Shown here piece by piece: positions 14,639 through 21,750 of a stretch of 47,859 nucleotides of DNA. The position numbers and the translations under genes were made by a program. The stretch comes from Actinomycetes bacterium (lineage in GTDB: Bacteria; Actinomycetota; Actinomycetes; Actinomycetales; Cellulomonadaceae), in assembly GCA_023432565.1 (NCBI GenBank), contig JAEYUL010000210.1:1-47859 (forward strand). Direction: 5' to 3'. A model generated the notes under the pieces. It saw only the letters and a list, made by a program, of their open reading frames with translations, was not told the origin of the DNA and did not search any database. How positions within the stretch are numbered: position 1 is the first letter of the stretch; each line of letters begins with the position of its first letter.

Positions 14639-16356
14639 GCGGCACCTCCGGTCGTGAGCGCGAGAGCCGCGGCGGGCTCGCGTCTGCTGCGCGCGTGCCC
14701 GGCGGACGCGCGGCGGGAACCCTCGCGGGCGCGGCGACGTCCGGCGCGCGCCTCACGCCAGGCCGTCAGCACGAAGCCGCCGAGGATGAGGGTGTTGGTG
14801 GCGTTCCACGCGACCGCCAGGCTCGGGTAGCCGTTGGAGACGTCCTTCCACACGCCGACCACGGTGGTCAGCGCCAGGAGCTCGAAGAAGAGCACCTGTG
14901 CGGTGATGAAGGCGAACGGCGAACGGTAGGCGCCCTGGGCGCCGGTGACGTGCCACGCCTGGTCGCGGCGCAGCACCGCGTTGACGAGCGCACGCGTGTA
15001 GATGGGGAAGGACACCGACGCGAGCAGGAGCACCTGCCACCGGAAGGAGCCGAGGGTGTAGAACGCCAGGACGATCTGCAGGACGTAGAAGCCGGCGTAG
15101 TAGAGCGCCCACGTCAACGGCGTGATCGTCAGGTTCATCGGGGTGAGGTCGAAGTAGATCTGCAGCGGCGGCACGAGCAGCAGCAGGAGCGGGGCGATGC
15201 CCGTCAGGTAGTGCGTCGCCGTCACGGTGTACTGCAGGCGCTGATCCAGCGTCAGCGGGTGCTTCCTCGACAGGGGGTTGTGGGTGAGCATGATCTCGAA
15301 GCCGCCCGTGGCCCACCGCAGCTGTTGCTTGGAGTACGCCTCGATGGTCTCGGGCGTGTCCCCGACCGCGAGCGTGTCGGGGATGTAGATCGTCCGCCAG
15401 CCCTTCTCGTGCAGCATCAGCGAGGTCCACACGTCCTCGGACTTCGAGTCCGAGTAGATCCCCCCGACCGAGTCGACGGCGGCGCGCCGGAAGACGACGT
15501 TCGTGCCGACGCAGAACGCGGCGTTGAACCGGTTCCGGCCGGGCTGGATGAAGCGGTAGAACACCGCCTGCATGTACCCGGCGCCCTTGGAGATGACCGT
15601 GTGCAGGTTCCCGTAGGTCTGCGGCGTCTGGACGAAGGCGACCTGGTCGTCGGAGAAGAAGGGCACCGTCTCGTGCAGGAAGCCGGGGCGCGGCACGAAG
15701 TCGGCGTCGAGCACCGCGAACAGGTCACCGTGCGCGATCGACAGCGCGTGGTTGATGTTCCCGGCCTTGGCGCCGTTGCTCGACAGGCGCCGCACGTAGC
15801 GTGCCCCGAGCTCGGCGGCCAGGTCCCGGACCTCGTCCGACCGGCCGTCGTCGAGCACCCAGGTGTGGTGCCTGCCCTGCATCGCGAGCGCGGCGGTGAC
15901 CGTGCGCCGGATCGTCGCAAGGTCCTCGCCGTAGGTCGTGATGAACACGTCGATCTCGACGGGCCGGTTGCCGAGGTACATCTGCCACTCCTGCGGCCGG
16001 TCCTCGATGCGGGCGCGCACGATGTCCGCGACGTCGTACATCCGGTCCTGCGCGTGGTGGAACGCGAACGACCGCGGGTCGTGGCCGGCCGACAGGACGG
16101 TCCACATCGCCAGCAGGGCGTGCACGACGAGCACGGTCTCGGCGGCGATCACCATCGAGTACGGGAGCCAGTCCCCCCGGTTGCCCGGGTTCAGCAGGAA
16201 CACCGCGTACACGACGATCCCGGCGCTGGCGAGCAGCACCATGAGGACGAGCGAGGGGCTCTGCGCCGCCTGGCTCTCGGTGGACCGCACGGGCCGCGCA
16301 CGCGGCTCGTCGGTGCGTCGTGGCCCGAGCACGAGCTGGTCGAACGTGGTGGTCAT
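14635..16356 (-). CDS. processive family 2 glycosyltransferase, candidate beta-1,3-glucan (curdlan-like) synthase
   Basis: A 573-residue membrane glycosyltransferase of the cellulose/curdlan synthase type. Two helices precede the GT-A domain and about five follow it. All motifs of processive beta-glycan synthases are seen: DVFITTYGED (136-145), DDG (169-171), DAD (217-219), QTPQ (243-246), an SED at 306-308 where TED is usual, and QQLRW (344-348). It should polymerise a UDP-sugar, most likely UDP-glucose, and pass the chain across the membrane. The linkage cannot be read from these motifs, but the co-translated GH81 beta-1,3-glucanase argues for beta-1,3-glucan; Cellulomonas species are known curdlan producers. 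No c-di-GMP PilZ domain is present. I chose the ATG about 7 bases after GGAGGG over the GTG 15 bases upstream. Confidence 0.85.
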   Translation of the reverse strand: MTTTFDQLVLGPRRTDEPRARPVRSTESQAAQSPSLVLMVLLASAGIVVYAVFLLNPGNRGDWLPYSMVIAAETVLVVHALLAMWTVLSAGHDPRSFAFHHAQDRMYDVADIVRARIEDRPQEWQMYLGNRPVEIDVFITTYGEDLATIRRTVTAALAMQGRHHTWVLDDGRSDEVRDLAAELGARYVRRLSSNGAKAGNINHALSIAHGDLFAVLDADFVPRPGFLHETVPFFSDDQVAFVQTPQTYGNLHTVISKGAGYMQAVFYRFIQPGRNRFNAAFCVGTNVVFRRAAVDSVGGIYSDSKSEDVWTSLMLHEKGWRTIYIPDTLAVGDTPETIEAYSKQQLRWATGGFEIMLTHNPLSRKHPLTLDQRLQYTVTATHYLTGIAPLLLLLVPPLQIYFDLTPMNLTITPLTWALYYAGFYVLQIVLAFYTLGSFRWQVLLLASVSFPIYTRALVNAVLRRDQAWHVTGAQGAYRSPFAFITAQVLFFELLALTTVVGVWKDVSNGYPSLAVAWNATNTLILGGFVLTAWREARAGRRRAREGSRRASAGHARSRREPAAALALTTGGAA

Positions 16357-16471
16357 CCGGTCCCCCTCCACTGCCCTGAGCGAGGCACCGGAGGCGGACC
16401 CACCGGTGCCGTTGCGACGGCGGCGGTGGCGCCCGGTTCACGGAAGCAGAGCCTCCGTGTCGACGAATCCG

Positions 16472-16501
16472 ACGCTAACGGACAGTTCGGGCGACCTGTC
16501 C
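16472..16501 (-). promoter_or_regulatory. candidate promoter and operator of the glycosyltransferase operon
   Basis: TAGCGT on the minus strand (16477-16472) could be the -10 box. Just upstream lies the inverted repeat GGACAG-N10-CTGTCC (16480-16501), covering the spacer and the expected -35 area. No clean -35 hexamer was found. The rest of 16357-16605 shows no further gene or signal that I can support. Confidence 0.35.
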
Positions 16502-16605
16502 AACCCTGCGAGTGTGGTTCACGTCACACTCTGCGAAGCGGCAGGTCAGGCAGCGTGTGACCGCACGACGCACCGGCACGTTCGCCCGACAGGCGGATGC
16601 CGCTG

Positions 16606-17286
16606 TCACCCGACGGCAGGATCGGCGAACCGATCGGTCACCGGATCGGCGAACGGGAGGTCGTCGGCGAGGTAGCGCTGGACGGTGGGCGCGACCAACG
16701 CCACGAGCTCGTCGCCCGCCCGCTCCACCAGGGGCGCGAGCTCGACGACGTGGCGCATCATGAGGAGCCCGACCATCTGGCTCGCGACGAGGGACGCGCG
16801 CACCTCGGGGTGGTCGGCACCGATCGCGCGCGCCACGGGCGTGAGCACCTCGACGACGAGCAGGCGGCGCACCAGCGGCGCGACCTGGGGCTCGGTCGCC
16901 ACCGCGCGCAGCAGGGCGATCGCACGCCGGCGCGCGGACGGGCTCTCCAGGACGCCGTGCACGAGGCTGCTCACGAGCCGTTCGCCGACCTCGGCGCGGT
17001 CACCCTGCGCGACGCGCGCCGCGAGCGCGCGCGGGTCGAACGGCAGCTGGACCGAGGCCACGAACAGCTCGGCCTTGCCGCCGAACCAGTGCCCGACGAG
17101 CTTCGGGTCGACCCGCGCCTCGCGAGCGATCGCGCGGATGCTGGCACGCCGGAACCCCAGCTCGGCGAACTGCTGGCGCGCGGCCGCCAGGATCTCGTCC
17201 CTGGTCGTGCTCGCACCCGGCCGTCGTCCGCGGCGGGGTGGCGCAGCGTCACCGTCACCCGGCGCGGCGGGACCCTTGACCCTCAC
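16606..17286 (-). CDS. TetR-family transcriptional regulator
   Basis: A regulator of about 226 residues. After a basic, proline-rich N-terminal tail comes the TetR helix-turn-helix: STTRDEILAAARQQFAELGFRRASIRAIAREARVDPKLVGHWFGGKAELF, complete with the HWF/YHYF-position aromatic motif. The C-terminal ligand domain is all-helical and hydrophobic and resembles the TetR_C branch seen near drug exporters. AGGGAGG touches the first possible GTG (17292), so the second GTG at 17286, 6 bases further, is the better start. It is divergent from an ABC exporter operon, with a 24-bp palindrome between them, so it most likely represses the exporter and itself and releases on binding an exported compound. 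Confidence 0.9.
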   Translation of the reverse strand: MRVKGPAAPGDGDAAPPRRGRRPGASTTRDEILAAARQQFAELGFRRASIRAIAREARVDPKLVGHWFGGKAELFVASVQLPFDPRALAARVAQGDRAEVGERLVSSLVHGVLESPSARRRAIALLRAVATEPQVAPLVRRLLVVEVLTPVARAIGADHPEVRASLVASQMVGLLMMRHVVELAPLVERAGDELVALVAPTVQRYLADDLPFADPVTDRFADPAVG

Positions 17287-17307
17287 GGCCACCCTCCCTA
17301 GATTTCT

Positions 17308-17331
17308 ACAGGTGCGGATATCTGCACCTGT
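17308..17331. promoter_or_regulatory. 24-bp palindrome, candidate TetR operator
   Basis: Arms ACAGGTGC (17308-17315) and GCACCTGT (17324-17331) are perfectly complementary, and the 8-base centre contains GATATC, leaving a single mismatched pair in the whole 24 bases. It lies between the divergent TetR and ABC genes, where a TetR dimer pair would block both promoters. Confidence 0.7.
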
Positions 17332-17351
17332 CAGGCTAGCCGGAGGTCGAC

Positions 17352-18401
17352 GTGCGCGCCATGATCCTCAAGGAGTTCCGCGAGCTGCGGCGCGACCGCC
17401 GCACGCTGGCGATGCTGTTCGCCCTTCCCGTGGTCCTGCTCGTGATCTTCGGCTACGCCGCGAACTTCACGATCGACTCGATCAGCACCCGCGTCGTGGG
17501 CCCGGCCGCCGACCAGGTGGCGCAGGTGCTCCCGCCGCTGTTCGACGTGCAGGGCACCGAGCCGAGCGCCACCGGCGACCAGGCGCGTGCGCTCGTGCGG
17601 GACGGCGTGGCGGACGTGGTGATCGACACCTCGCCCGCCCCACCCGTGGCGTACGTCGACGGGTCGAGCCTGTTCACCGCGCAGACCGCGTCGGCCGCGC
17701 TCGGACGCGGCGGGGACCAGGTCGCGACCGAGATCCTGTTCAACCCTGACCTGACCACCTCGTGGGTCATGGTCCCTGCGCTGGTCGGGCTGATCCTGAC
17801 GTTCGTCGGCACGATCATCACGAGCATCGGCCTCGTGCGGGAACGACAGACGGGCACGCTCGAGCAGCTGGCCGTCATGCCGCTGCGACCGTCCGACGTC
17901 ATCGCCGGCAAGATCGCCCCCTACTTCCTGCTCGCCGCGTTCGACATGGTCGTGGTGACGCTGCTCGGCGTGTGGATCTTCGGCGTGCCGTTCCGCGGCG
18001 ACCCCGCGCTGTTCGCCCTCGGCGCCGCGGTCTTCCTGCTCGTCGTCCTCGGGCTCGGCGTGCTCATCTCCACCGCCTCGCAGACCCAGGGCCAGGCGAT
18101 CCAGGTCGCGCTCATGGCGCTGCTCCCCCAGGTGCTGCTGTCCGGGTTCATCTTCCCGTTGCAGGCGATGCCCGCTGCGATCGCCTGGATCGGCTACTGC
18201 CTGCCCCTGACGTGGTTCGTCACCATCTCGCAGGGCATCATGCTGCGCGGCGCGGGACTGGACTCGCTGTGGCCCGCGTTCGTCGTGCTCGGGTGCATGG
18301 CCGTGCTCGTGTTCGGCGCGGCGGTGCTGCGGTTCCGCCGCGACCTCGCGCCGGCCCGTCGTCGGCGCACGCCCGCCGGGGCCGAGGCGTCGACGCCGTG
18401 A
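17352..18401 (+). CDS. ABC-2 type exporter permease (YhhJ/YbhS-like)
   Basis: A 349-residue permease with the ABC2_membrane_3 layout: the N-terminal ILKEFRELRRDRRTLAMLFALPVVLLVIFGYA helix (about 5-36), an extracytoplasmic domain of about 130 residues, then five or six helices including TSIGLVRERQTGTLEQLAVMPLRPSDVIAGKI, the intracellular coupling segment typical of this family. Probably forms a homodimer, as only one permease gene is present. The GTG start follows GGAGGT by 4 bases. It overlaps the first ATPase gene by GTGA. The pattern TetR plus permease plus two ATPase domains matches the YbhFSR/RbbA-YhhJ class of exporters. The substrate is unknown. Confidence 0.88.
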   Translation: MRAMILKEFRELRRDRRTLAMLFALPVVLLVIFGYAANFTIDSISTRVVGPAADQVAQVLPPLFDVQGTEPSATGDQARALVRDGVADVVIDTSPAPPVAYVDGSSLFTAQTASAALGRGGDQVATEILFNPDLTTSWVMVPALVGLILTFVGTIITSIGLVRERQTGTLEQLAVMPLRPSDVIAGKIAPYFLLAAFDMVVVTLLGVWIFGVPFRGDPALFALGAAVFLLVVLGLGVLISTASQTQGQAIQVALMALLPQVLLSGFIFPLQAMPAAIAWIGYCLPLTWFVTISQGIMLRGAGLDSLWPAFVVLGCMAVLVFGAAVLRFRRDLAPARRRRTPAGAEASTP

Positions 18402-19228
18402 GCAGGGTCCGCCACCACGGCGCCTACAGGGTGCGCGTGCGGTACGGGCACGTGGTCGCGCTCGACGACGTGACCCTCGCGGTCCCCGCGGGCGCCGTGA
18501 CCGCGGTGGTCGGTGGCGACGGCGCCGGCAAGTCGACGCTCCTGAGCGCGCTCGCGGGCACCGTACCGCTCGCCGACGGCACGGTGGTCGTGCCCGACCG
18601 GCGCCGGGTCGGCGTCATGCCCGCCCGCGGGGGCACCTGGGCCGAGCTCACGGTCGACGAGCACGTGGACTTCGTCGGCGCGGTGCACGGGCTGCGCGGC
18701 GCCGAGCTGGACCGGCGCCGGGACCGCCTGCTGGCGGCGACCGGTCTGCGCGAGGCGCGCCATCGCCTCGCCTCCGCGCTCTCGGGTGGGATGCGCCAGA
18801 AGCTGGCGTTCGGCCTGGCCACGCTGCACGATCCCGCCCTCGTCGTGCTCGACGAGCCGAGCACGGGCGTCGACCCGGCCAGCCGCGTCGACCTGTGGCG
18901 TCTCGTCGCCAAGGCCGCCTCCGCAGGCGCGGCCGTCGTGCTCGCCACGACGTACCTCGACGAGGCGGAACGCGCCGCCTTCGTGCTCGTGCTGCACGAG
19001 GGCCGCGAGCTGCTGTCGGGACCTCCCGACGAGATCGTGCAACGCGCGCCCGGGCACGTGCGACGCGTGGCCGCCGGGGCGCAGCCGCCCGCCAGGACGT
19101 GGCGCCGCGGGCGCGAGCTGCGCGCGTGGTTCCCCGACGACGCGCAGCCCGTGGGCGAGCCCGTGCGGCTCGACCTCGAGGACGCCGTCGTCGCCGCAGC
19201 GCTCGCGCGGGAGGCCACCCGTGCGTGA
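18398..19228 (+). CDS. ABC exporter ATPase, first half-site (H-loop His missing)
   Basis: A 276-residue nucleotide-binding protein. Walker A is GGDGAGKST (about residues 42-50), the signature is canonical LSGGMRQK (about 128-135), and Walker B is LVVLDEPSTGVDP. At the switch, the usual STH is ATTYLDEAE, so the H-loop His is replaced by Thr. The C-terminal extension of about 60 residues is proline- and arginine-rich. It corresponds to the N-terminal ATPase half of fused YbhF/RbbA-type proteins; the second half is the next gene, overlapping by 8 bases. Together they should energise the upstream permease. Confidence 0.88.
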   Translation: MSRVRHHGAYRVRVRYGHVVALDDVTLAVPAGAVTAVVGGDGAGKSTLLSALAGTVPLADGTVVVPDRRRVGVMPARGGTWAELTVDEHVDFVGAVHGLRGAELDRRRDRLLAATGLREARHRLASALSGGMRQKLAFGLATLHDPALVVLDEPSTGVDPASRVDLWRLVAKAASAGAAVVLATTYLDEAERAAFVLVLHEGRELLSGPPDEIVQRAPGHVRRVAAGAQPPARTWRRGRELRAWFPDDAQPVGEPVRLDLEDAVVAAALAREATRA

Positions 19229-20090
19229 GCTCGTGCGGATCACCCACGTCACGCGCCGGTTCGGCGCGCACACCGCGGTCGACGACGTCTCGCTGTCGGT
19301 CGAGCCGGGCGAGATCGTCGGCCTGCTCGGCGCGAACGGCGCCGGCAAGACCACGCTCATCCGCATGCTGCTGGGCCTGACCGGCGCGGACGCGGGCGAG
19401 CTGCGGCTGCTCGGCGCGCCTCCCAGCAGGTCCACCCGACGCCAGGTCGGCTACGTGCCCCAAGGGCTCGGGCTGTACGACGACCTCACGGTGCGCGAGA
19501 ACGTCGCGTTCGCGGCCGCGGTCTACGGCGACCGGGTCGCCGAGGTGCCGGCCGAGCTGTCGTCCGTCGCCGACGTGCTCGTCGGCGCCATCGGGCTGGG
19601 ACGGCAGCGGCGCCTGGCGTTCGCGATCGCGCTCGCGCACTCGCCCGCCCTGCTGGTGCTCGACGAGCCGACCTCGGGCGTCGACCCGTTGGCGCGTGCC
19701 CGTCTGTGGGACCGCGTGCACGCACAGGCCGAGGCTGGCGCGGGCGTGCTGGTCACGACGCACTACATGAGCGAGGCGCAGCAGTGCGACCGGCTCGTGC
19801 TGATGTCGCACGGACGCGTGGTCGCCGCCGGGACCGAACCCGAGCTGACCGCGACCACGTCGGCCGTCGCGGTGGACGCCGACTCCTGGCGGGACGTGTT
19901 CGCGGTCCTCGACGACGCCGGGCTGCCGGTCACCCTGGCGGGCCGAGCGGTGCGGGTCGCGGCCGTGCCCCGCGCCCGGGTGCAGCGCGTGCTGGACGAC
20001 GCGGGGCTACCGGCCCGCGTGCGGGACGTCCCCGCGACCCTCGAGGAGGTCATGGTGGCTCTGGGGACCGCCCGCACGGGTTCTACCTGA
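19221..20090 (+). CDS. ABC exporter ATPase, second half-site (non-canonical signature)
   Basis: A 289-residue ATPase with Walker A GANGAGKTT (about residues 35-43), a Q-loop in YVPQGLGLYDDLT, and Walker B LLVLDEPTSGVDP followed by an intact H-loop TTHYMSEAQQCDR. The signature is not LSGGQ but IGLGRQRRL, as in the second ATPase half of YbhF/RbbA proteins. The C-terminal domain of about 75 residues, ending VRDVPATLEEVMVAL, is the usual DUF4162-like tail of exporter ATPases. GGGAGG lies 7 bases before the GTG. Its end overlaps the convergent small gene by 8 bases. Confidence 0.88.
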   Translation: MRELVRITHVTRRFGAHTAVDDVSLSVEPGEIVGLLGANGAGKTTLIRMLLGLTGADAGELRLLGAPPSRSTRRQVGYVPQGLGLYDDLTVRENVAFAAAVYGDRVAEVPAELSSVADVLVGAIGLGRQRRLAFAIALAHSPALLVLDEPTSGVDPLARARLWDRVHAQAEAGAGVLVTTHYMSEAQQCDRLVLMSHGRVVAAGTEPELTATTSAVAVDADSWRDVFAVLDDAGLPVTLAGRAVRVAAVPRARVQRVLDDAGLPARVRDVPATLEEVMVALGTARTGST

Positions 20091-20313
20091 GCGGGTGGGG
20101 CGATACCGCCCAGGGCTCGTCGGGCGCTCGGTCGATCGCCCCGCACGACGCCGTCGAGCACGACGAGACCTGGACGGCACCGGTGGCCGGTGCCGAGCGC
20201 TGCGGCGGTGAGCCCGGTCCCTGCTGCCACGCGGTGAGCACCGCGACGAGGACACCGACGAGGCCCACGACCGTCGTCGCGCCCCCGAGCACCGCACGCG
20301 TCGTCGTCTGCAC
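20083..20313 (-). CDS. small membrane-anchored or secreted hypothetical protein
   Basis: A 76-residue ORF beginning with GTG 4 bases after AAGGGAG. Residues about 5-25 (RAVLGGATTVVGLVGVLVAVLTAW) form one strong hydrophobic helix with basic residues before it, so the short Pro/Ser/Cys-containing remainder would face outside. Two Cys residues lie close together (SSCSTASC). The family is not recognised. It is supported only by the ribosome site, the membrane helix and the fit between neighbours; it runs against the exporter operon and overlaps its last 8 bases. The 156 bases between its start and the next gene hold nothing else that I can support. Confidence 0.45.
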   Translation of the reverse strand: MQTTTRAVLGGATTVVGLVGVLVAVLTAWQQGPGSPPQRSAPATGAVQVSSCSTASCGAIDRAPDEPWAVSPHPLR

Positions 20314-20469
20314 GTCGCTCCCTTCACCCACCGGGTTCGTGTCGCAGGCCACGTCGACCTTGCACCCCCGGACGCACGGCGCCGGGCGCCGACGGGGCCG
20401 GACGCCGCCCGGCGAGCCGTCATGGTCCTTCCGGTCGCCGGACGGCGCGCCTGACTCCACACTTGCCGC

Positions 20470-21576
20470 GTGCGAACGATCGGAGTGGAAGAGGAGTACC
20501 TGCTGGTCACGCCCGAGGGTGAGCCCTCGGCGCAGTCGTCCGCGCTGCTCGGGCTCGCGGCACGCGAGGTGCCCCCCACCGACCAGCCCGGTGGGGACGT
20601 CGAGAAGGAGTTCAAGAGCGAGCAGATCGAGACGTCGACGCCGCCGTGCACCGATCTCGGCGAGCTGCTCGCCGAGATCCGCCTCGGCCGCGAGCGTGTC
20701 GACACCCTCGCGCAGTCGGTCGGGGTGCGGATCGCCGCGATCGGGACCGCGCCGCAGGCGATCGACCCGACGGTGATCCCCGACAAGCGCGCGGGCCAGA
20801 TCCGCGCGCGCTTCGGCCTGACCGCGCACGAGCAGCTGACGTGCGGCTGCCACGTGCACGTCTCGGTCGCCGACGACGACGAGGGCGTGCGGGTCCTCGA
20901 CCACCTGCGGCCCTGGACGCCCGTGCTGCTCGCGTTGTCGGCGAACTCCCCGGCCTGGAAGGGCGTCGCGAGCGGCTACGCGAGCTATCGCTCGCAGGTG
21001 TGGGGCCGTTGGCCCACGGCGGGCCCGACCGCCCCGTTCGTCGACGCCGTGGGCTACCGCGCGGTCGTCGAGCAGCTGCTGTCCAGCGGCACGATCCTCG
21101 ACGACGGGATGCTGTACTTCGACGCGCGCCTCTCGCAGCGCTACCCCACGGTCGAGGTGCGCGTCGCGGACGTGTGCCTGGACGCCGGTGACGCCGCGCT
21201 GCAGGCCGCGCTCGTGCGCGCGCTCGCGGACACCGCGGTCGCCACGCCGGTCGACCACGACCCCCCGCGTGTCGAGGTCCTGCGGACCGCGTCCTGGCGT
21301 GCGGCGCGCTCCGGGTTGTCCGGCGAGCTCGTCAGCCCCCGCACGTGGCGCCCGGCGCCCGCGATGCAGGTGGTGGGCGAGCTCGTCGAGCACGTCCGGG
21401 ACGCGCTCGAGGCCAACGGTGACCTCGAGGCCGTCGAGCGCCAGCTCACCGAGGTGCGTCGGCGGGGCAACGGCGCGATCGAGCAGATGGCCTGGCGCGC
21501 ACGCGGTGACGACGACGCCGCGGTGGTCCGCCGCGCGACGCAGCGCACGCTGGGCGTACCCGCGCTCGTCTCCTGA
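20470..21576 (+). CDS. ybdK: YbdK-like carboxylate-amine ligase (GCS2 family)
   Basis: A 368-residue enzyme of the glutamate-cysteine ligase type 2 family, close in length to E. coli YbdK (372). Family blocks in order: RTIGVEEEYLLV at the very N-terminus (metal-binding Glu residues), DVEKEFKSEQIETSTPPC at about residues 43-60, LTCGCHVHVSV near 124-134, and ALSANSPAWKG. YbdK has weak gamma-glutamylcysteine ligase activity in vitro; actinobacteria make mycothiol, so the physiological product is open. The GTG start is embedded at the beginning of the conserved block and has no ribosome site; CACACT lies at the position of a leaderless -10 box. Single-gene unit by spacing. Confidence 0.88.
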   Translation: MRTIGVEEEYLLVTPEGEPSAQSSALLGLAAREVPPTDQPGGDVEKEFKSEQIETSTPPCTDLGELLAEIRLGRERVDTLAQSVGVRIAAIGTAPQAIDPTVIPDKRAGQIRARFGLTAHEQLTCGCHVHVSVADDDEGVRVLDHLRPWTPVLLALSANSPAWKGVASGYASYRSQVWGRWPTAGPTAPFVDAVGYRAVVEQLLSSGTILDDGMLYFDARLSQRYPTVEVRVADVCLDAGDAALQAALVRALADTAVATPVDHDPPRVEVLRTASWRAARSGLSGELVSPRTWRPAPAMQVVGELVEHVRDALEANGDLEAVERQLTEVRRRGNGAIEQMAWRARGDDDAAVVRRATQRTLGVPALVS

Positions 21577-21750
21577 CGTCTGCCAGGGCGGCGTCGCATG
21601 TCGGCTGACGGCACCGGCGCGGTGACGCCGCGGCTGCGATCGGCGTCGCCCGCACGACGAGGTCGCAGCACCCCTGGGCGGGCCCGCGTGTGACGAAGAC
21701 CTGGGGCTCTCCCGCTGCCGACGTGGGCGGTCGCTGGCAGATTGGTCGCC

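Noticed and set aside
13911..14756. In-frame upstream extension of the GH81 gene
   Set aside because: The extension is an Arg-rich shadow of the adaptor gene; a GTGA junction and a hydrophobic N-terminus mark the true start at 13910.
14695..16560. 621-codon plus-strand frame opposite the glycosyltransferase
   Set aside because: Shadow frame rich in Arg, Val and Gly without motifs; the minus strand codes for a complete GT2.
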